A DNA stretch of 9,386 nt, from positions 1-9,386 of the forward strand of contig DASTCC010000426.1 in assembly GCA_035711465.1 (NCBI GenBank), given 5' to 3'. A model generated the notes under the pieces. That model was not told the origin of the DNA and made no database searches. It saw only the letters and a list, made by a program, of their open reading frames with translations. The position numbers were made by a program, and so were the translations under genes. The stretch comes from DASTCC01 sp035711465. GTDB taxonomy: Bacteria > Acidobacteriota > Vicinamibacteria > Vicinamibacterales > SCN-69-37. The first letter of the stretch is position 1; each line of letters opens with the position of its first letter. Shown in pieces: positions 6,295-9,386 of the stretch.

Positions 6295-6319
6295 CGCGGC
6301 TTCGCCGCGCTACAGCGCC
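6285..6319 (+). terminator. 16-bp hairpin across the radA stop codon, terminator-like without T-run
   Basis: Bases 6285-6300 pair with 6304-6319 along 16 positions, including one G-U, leaving a TTC loop. The radA stop TAG at 6292-6294 is inside the left arm. No T-run follows, so this is not a classical intrinsic terminator. It may still stop or stabilise the radA transcript, or it may be a copy of a repeated palindrome. The pairing is certain; the function is inferred. Confidence 0.6.
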
Positions 6320-6465
6320 CGCCGGCTCGGGACTCGGGCTCGGAGCCAGATGACGAGCTCCCCGTGTGGCGGACGGAATCTTACGAAGTTGCGCGGTCCT
6401 TCCAGGCCCCGAGCCGCGAGCCTCGCGTCCCGAGGCTACGGGACACGGGCGCAGCCCGTGGCCCG
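6320..6465. repeat. Gene-free gap with palindromes and G/C-rich heptamers
   Basis: I find no gene here. On the left, GCTCGGG (6325-6331) and ACTCGGG (6332-6338) are adjacent 7-bp units, followed by a third copy out of register. On the right, CCCGAGC, CGCGAGC, CTCGCGT and CCCGAGG (6408-6435) include approximate inverted copies of the same word. Two perfect short hairpins follow: AGCCTCG/CGAGGCT at 6419-6437 and CACGGGC/GCCCGTG at 6444-6460. The 60 or so bases in between have no recognisable content. The open frame of the next gene extends back through this region, but it lacks its conserved features. Confidence 0.5.
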
Positions 6466-6471
6466 TATAAA
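6466..6471 (+). promoter_or_regulatory. -10-like element for the PIN/TRAM gene
   Basis: TATAAA lies 15 bp upstream of the ATG, counted first base to first base, in otherwise very G/C-rich sequence. A transcript starting 7-9 bases beyond it would begin at or next to the ATG at 6481. No good -35 element and no Shine-Dalgarno sequence are visible, which fits a leaderless or nearly leaderless mRNA. Confidence 0.45.
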
Positions 6472-6480
6472 ATGCTGGCC

Positions 6481-7557
6481 ATGAACGGCTACCTCTTCGT
6501 CAGGGGAGTCTTTGTCGCCGTGGTGGTCTATGCGGCCGCGGTGATCGGTCCAATCGAGGGCCACGCGGTGTTCAGCGCCGCGCTCGGGCTCGCGGTCGCA
6601 CTCGGCTTCGTGATGGCCGAGACGCGGCTGCGTGACGCGGCGGTCACCAACCTCCTCGGCGGCCTGATCGGATTCGGCGTCGGCCTGACGATCGCGAGGA
6701 TGATCGGTTCGTCGTTGTTCTGGGCCAACACCAGCAACACGCGCGTGCAGTTCCTGCACGGGCTGATCATCATCGTCCTGCCGTATCTGGGGCTCGTGCT
6801 CGGCGCGCGCAAGGGCGAGTGGCTCGAGCCGGCGAAGTTCGCGTCGCTGTTCCGCGACGCCCGGCCGCAGAAGCGCTACAAGATCCTCGACACCAGCGTG
6901 ATCATCGACGGCCGCGTCGCCGATATCGTCGAGACCGGTTTTCTCGACGGCACGCTGGTGGTGCCGCAGTTCGTGCTGAAAGAGCTGCAGTTCGTCGCCG
7001 ACTCCTCGGATCCGCTCAAGCGCAATCGAGGCCGCCGCGGCCTCGACATCCTGCATCGCATCCAGAAGATGTCAGGCGTCGAGGTCATCGTCTCCGACGT
7101 CGATTTCCCCCAGGTCAAGGAAGTCGATCTGAAGCTCATCGAGCTGGCGCGCACGCTGCTCGGACGCATCGTCACCAACGACTTCAACCTGAACAAGGTC
7201 GCCCAGCTCCGCGGAGTGGACGTGCTCAACATCAACGAACTCGCCAACAGCCTCAAGCCGGTCGTGCTCCCCGGCGAACTGATGAACGTCTTCATCCTCA
7301 AGGAAGGCAAGGAATACAACCAGGGCGTCGCCTATCTCGACGACGGCACGATGGTGGTGGTGGACAACGCGCGCAACCGTATCGGCCGCAACCTCGACAT
7401 CGTCGTGACCAGCGTGCTGCAGACGACCGCCGGCCGGATGATCTTCGGGCGGCACGCGGAGGCGTCGCAGGGCAGCACCGGTGATCAGGCTGGACGCGAA
7501 GGGCGATCGGATCGCGACGATTCCGGCCGGAGGCCGCGGCCGGCCGCACAGGCCTGA
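6481..7557 (+). CDS. Membrane-anchored PIN/TRAM domain protein (YacL type)
   Basis: The 358-residue protein has four predicted membrane segments (about 4-23, 29-46, 54-75 and 92-109), then a PIN nuclease domain and a TRAM RNA-binding domain. The PIN domain starts at KILDTSVIIDGR, with Asp137, Glu168 and Asp234 (in TNDFNL) as the likely metal ligands. The TRAM domain covers about 262-324. The arrangement matches Bacillus YacL, presumed to be a membrane-held RNase; the substrate is not known to me. The last ~34 residues are a low-complexity Gly/Arg/Asp tail. I chose the ATG at 6481; an ATG at 6472 is in frame but falls on the -10-like element. As in Firmicutes, it stands between radA and ispD. 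The next gene starts 2 bp after the stop. Confidence 0.93.
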   Translation: MNGYLFVRGVFVAVVVYAAAVIGPIEGHAVFSAALGLAVALGFVMAETRLRDAAVTNLLGGLIGFGVGLTIARMIGSSLFWANTSNTRVQFLHGLIIIVLPYLGLVLGARKGEWLEPAKFASLFRDARPQKRYKILDTSVIIDGRVADIVETGFLDGTLVVPQFVLKELQFVADSSDPLKRNRGRRGLDILHRIQKMSGVEVIVSDVDFPQVKEVDLKLIELARTLLGRIVTNDFNLNKVAQLRGVDVLNINELANSLKPVVLPGELMNVFILKEGKEYNQGVAYLDDGTMVVVDNARNRIGRNLDIVVTSVLQTTAGRMIFGRHAEASQGSTGDQAGREGRSDRDDSGRRPRPAAQA

Positions 7558-7559
7558 AC

Positions 7560-8327
7560 GTGCCGCCGTTCCACTGGTGGAAGACGGTCTTCTTCCTGAT
7601 TCCTTCCATCGGGATCTACACGATCGTCCTCGGCCTCCTCTCGCTCCTCGGCGGCCTCTTCGAGCCGCGCGGGGTGTGGGCGCACCGCTGCGCGCAGTGG
7701 TGGTCGCGCGCGATTCTCGCCACCAGCGGCGTCCGCTACACGCTCCGCGGCGCGCCGCTGCCGCCGCCCGACACCAGCTGCATCTTCGTCGCCAATCACG
7801 CCAGCATCTACGACATCCCGATCCTGTTCACGGCGATTCCGCGCCAGCTCCGGATCATGGCCAAGGCGACGCTCGGCTACTTCCCGTTCATCGGCTGGCA
7901 CCTGCAGCGCAGCGGCCATCTGCTCGTCGATCGCACCAACCCGGGGGCGTCGATCTTCAAGAAGATGCAGCGCATGACCCGGCACGGCGCCTCGCTGATC
8001 GTGTTTCCCGAAGGGTCGCGCACCAGCGACGGCCGGGTGATGAAGTTCAAGGGCGGGATGTTCCTGCTGGCGATCGAGAACAAGCTGCCGGTGGTGCCGA
8101 TCACCGTGTCAGGCAGCCGCGTCGTGATGCCGAAGGGCCGGCTGATGGTGTGTCCGGCCGACGTCGTCGTCACCGTACACGAGCCGATCGCGACGGCGGA
8201 GATGACGAGGGAGGACGCGCGATCGCTCGCGGCGAAGGCCAGGGAGATCGTCGCCTCGGCGCTGCCGCATCGATCGCCCGACGGCGCCGCGCCCGCCGAC
8301 CCGTCGCGCCTGGCCGTCACGTCGTGA
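7560..8327 (+). CDS. plsC: 1-acyl-sn-glycerol-3-phosphate acyltransferase (PlsC family)
   Basis: PlsC-family enzymes add the second acyl chain to lysophosphatidic acid to make phosphatidic acid at the inner membrane. The 255-residue product has a hydrophobic N-terminal segment (about 9-34) for membrane attachment. The catalytic NHxxxxD motif has His80 and Asp85 in NHASIYD. The substrate-binding FPEGSRT motif starts at Phe149, and the late PVVPITVSG block follows. The start is GTG at 7560, two bases after the PIN/TRAM stop, with only a weak AGG upstream, so coupling to that gene is likely. The last ~25 residues are a variable Ala/Pro/Ser tail. The acyl acceptor cannot be read from sequence, so a related lysophospholipid acyltransferase remains possible. 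The stop overlaps the next GTG. Confidence 0.9.
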   Translation: MPPFHWWKTVFFLIPSIGIYTIVLGLLSLLGGLFEPRGVWAHRCAQWWSRAILATSGVRYTLRGAPLPPPDTSCIFVANHASIYDIPILFTAIPRQLRIMAKATLGYFPFIGWHLQRSGHLLVDRTNPGASIFKKMQRMTRHGASLIVFPEGSRTSDGRVMKFKGGMFLLAIENKLPVVPITVSGSRVVMPKGRLMVCPADVVVTVHEPIATAEMTREDARSLAAKAREIVASALPHRSPDGAAPADPSRLAVTS

Positions 8328-8953
8328 CTACCGGCGCCATCGCCGTCGCCGCCGATGTGGCCGGCATCGTCAGACCCGCGTCGGCCGTGCTCGACGACGT
8401 CATCGTCGTCGAGCGGGAGGCGCGGCTCGATGCGCCGCTCGCTGCAACGGAGGCGAAGACGCGCGGCGCGACGGCGTCGGAGGCCCTGACGGCCGCCGTC
8501 CGCACGATGTACAAGCGCGTCGGCCTCGACCCGACCAAGACGCGGCCGTCATCCGAGGCCCTGCTCCGCCGAGTGAAGAAGGGCGACCCCCTGCCGCGCA
8601 TCAACAGCCTCGTCGACGTGATCAACTGGACGTCGCTCGAAACCCAGCTGCCCTTCGGTCTGTACGACTGCGATCGGCTGGACGGCGACGTCACGCTGCG
8701 ACTCGGCGGACCCGGCGAGGCGTATCCGGGGATTCGGAAGGACGTCGTTCACCTCGAAGGCCGCCTGACGCTCGCCGACGGCCGCGGTCCGTTCGGCAAC
8801 CCGACGTCGGACTCGGCGCGATCGATGGTGACGCCGGCGACGACCCGGGCGCTGGTCGTCGTCTTCGTCCCCGCGGAACTGCCAGCGGCGGCCGGCGAGC
8901 GCGCCATTGCGACGACGGTCGCGCGCGTGGCCGAGTACTGCCGGCGACGTTAG
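8324..8953 (+). CDS. Free-standing B3/B4 domain protein (PheT-related)
   Basis: The 209-residue product consists almost entirely of a B3/B4 domain. In the phenylalanyl-tRNA synthetase beta chain this domain removes wrongly attached amino acids from tRNA-Phe. Signature blocks are YKRVGLDPTKTRPSSEALLR from Tyr63, then RINSLVDVINWTSLETQLPFGLYD (shown here only by its opening RINSLVDVIN), then the GPFGNPTSDS block from residue 155. None of the other PheT domains is present. The GTG start at 8324 shares four bases with the plsC stop, which argues for this start and for coupled translation. Its natural substrate is unknown to me; trans-editing of a mischarged tRNA is plausible from the domain but unproven. 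A first ~50-residue segment is less conserved. Confidence 0.85.
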   Translation: MTTGAIAVAADVAGIVRPASAVLDDVIVVEREARLDAPLAATEAKTRGATASEALTAAVRTMYKRVGLDPTKTRPSSEALLRRVKKGDPLPRINSLVDVINWTSLETQLPFGLYDCDRLDGDVTLRLGGPGEAYPGIRKDVVHLEGRLTLADGRGPFGNPTSDSARSMVTPATTRALVVVFVPAELPAAAGERAIATTVARVAEYCRRR

Positions 8954-8956
8954 AAT
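8951..8956 (+). promoter_or_regulatory. -10-like element for ispD
   Basis: TAGAAT begins on the stop codon of the B3/B4 gene and lies 14 bp upstream of the ispD ATG, first base to first base. This is almost the same spacing as the TATAAA ahead of the PIN/TRAM gene. No Shine-Dalgarno sequence is visible between it and the ATG, and no clear -35 is present. A leaderless ispD transcript would fit. Confidence 0.4.
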
Positions 8957-8964
8957 CGTTGCCG

Positions 8965-9386
8965 ATGCCGGTTGGCGCCATCATCGTCGCAGGCGGCCGA
9001 GGCGCGCGCCTGGGCGCGCATCTTCCGAAACAGCTGCTCGATCTCGGCGGTCGCTCGATGCTGCAGCGGAGCGTCGAGGCCTTCGATCGCCACGGCGCGA
9101 TCGACGAGCTGGTGATCGTGCTGCCGGAAGAGTTCGTCCGCGACGCGCTCACGCTGACCGGCGCGACGGTGCGGCCGAGCCGCGCCGTGGCCGGCGGCGC
9201 GCGCCGGCAGGATTCGGTGCGCGCCGGCGCCGCGGCGTTGTCGAGGGACGTGGACCTGGTGCTCGTGCACGATGCGGCGCGGCCATTCGTCGACGCTGGC
9301 GTCATCGACCGCGTCGTCGTCGCGGCGAGAGAAGCCGGCGCGGCGATTCCGGCGGTGCAGGTGCGCGATACCGTGAAGCGCGTCGC
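8965..9386 (+). CDS. ispD: 2-C-methyl-D-erythritol 4-phosphate cytidylyltransferase, 5' part
   Basis: IspD joins CTP to methylerythritol phosphate in the non-mevalonate pathway of isoprenoid synthesis. The window holds the first 140 codons of a protein usually about 230 residues long, and the reading frame is open to the end. The nucleotide-binding loop AGGRGARLG starts at Ala9, with Arg15. Lys22 is in the PKQ motif. GGARRQDSVRAG and VHDAARPF, with Asp103, follow, and then RDTVKR near the window edge. All key residues expected in this part are present. The ATG at 8965 starts three residues before the first strand. It lies 11 bp after the B3/B4 stop. ispF often follows ispD in other bacteria, but that lies outside the window. 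Confidence 0.95.
   Translation, partial: MPVGAIIVAGGRGARLGAHLPKQLLDLGGRSMLQRSVEAFDRHGAIDELVIVLPEEFVRDALTLTGATVRPSRAVAGGARRQDSVRAGAAALSRDVDLVLVHDAARPFVDAGVIDRVVVAAREAGAAIPAVQVRDTVKRV

Noticed and set aside
7481..8323. A long forward open frame leading into the B3/B4 gene through plsC
   Set aside because: Before 8324 it overlaps plsC out of frame, and its product is Arg/His/Pro-rich noise. The B3/B4 domain needs only the part from the GTG at 8324.

Overview
The window is a dense run of housekeeping genes, all on the + strand, from a high-GC bacterium whose coding regions have strongly G/C-rich third codon positions. The order pth-rpsF-rpsR-rplI-dnaB-alr, then radA, a membrane-anchored PIN/TRAM (YacL-type) protein, an acyltransferase, a B3/B4-domain protein and ispD, together with heptameric intergenic repeats, suggests an acidobacterium, perhaps of the Vicinamibacteria. 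That placement is inference from remembered gene orders; another deep-branching high-GC phylum is possible.

Layout. Bases 1-150 are G/C-rich non-coding sequence with hairpins, ending in the pth ribosome-binding site. Bases 151-4520 form a tight translation and replication block: peptidyl-tRNA hydrolase, ribosomal proteins S6, S18 and L9, replicative helicase DnaB and alanine racemase, joined by ATGA/GTGA overlaps or short gaps. The gap between pth and rpsF folds on paper into a two-part stem that hides the rpsF Shine-Dalgarno sequence, a candidate autoregulatory leader. Bases 4521-4924 break the block: two oppositely oriented arrays of a 7-bp repeat bracket a shortened reverse-strand gene of the four-helix-bundle / 23S rRNA intervening-sequence protein family. 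The cassette fills the whole space from the alr stop codon to the radA start.

Bases 4936-6294 encode RadA. Its stop codon lies in a 16-bp hairpin. The following ~185 bp without a gene hold more palindromes and a weaker, G/C-rich heptamer pattern. Bases 6481-9386 encode the PIN/TRAM membrane protein, a PlsC-type acyltransferase, a free-standing B3/B4-domain protein and the 5' part of ispD, which runs off the window. The PIN/TRAM gene and ispD lack an obvious Shine-Dalgarno sequence, and each has a -10-like hexamer 14-15 bp upstream of its ATG, suggesting leaderless transcripts.

Together the genes serve translation (Pth, S6, S18, L9, possibly the B3/B4 protein), DNA replication and recombination (DnaB, RadA), and envelope or isoprenoid precursor supply (Alr, PlsC, IspD). 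The unusual material is in the gaps: the rpsF leader, the heptamer-bracketed cassette and the palindromes around radA.
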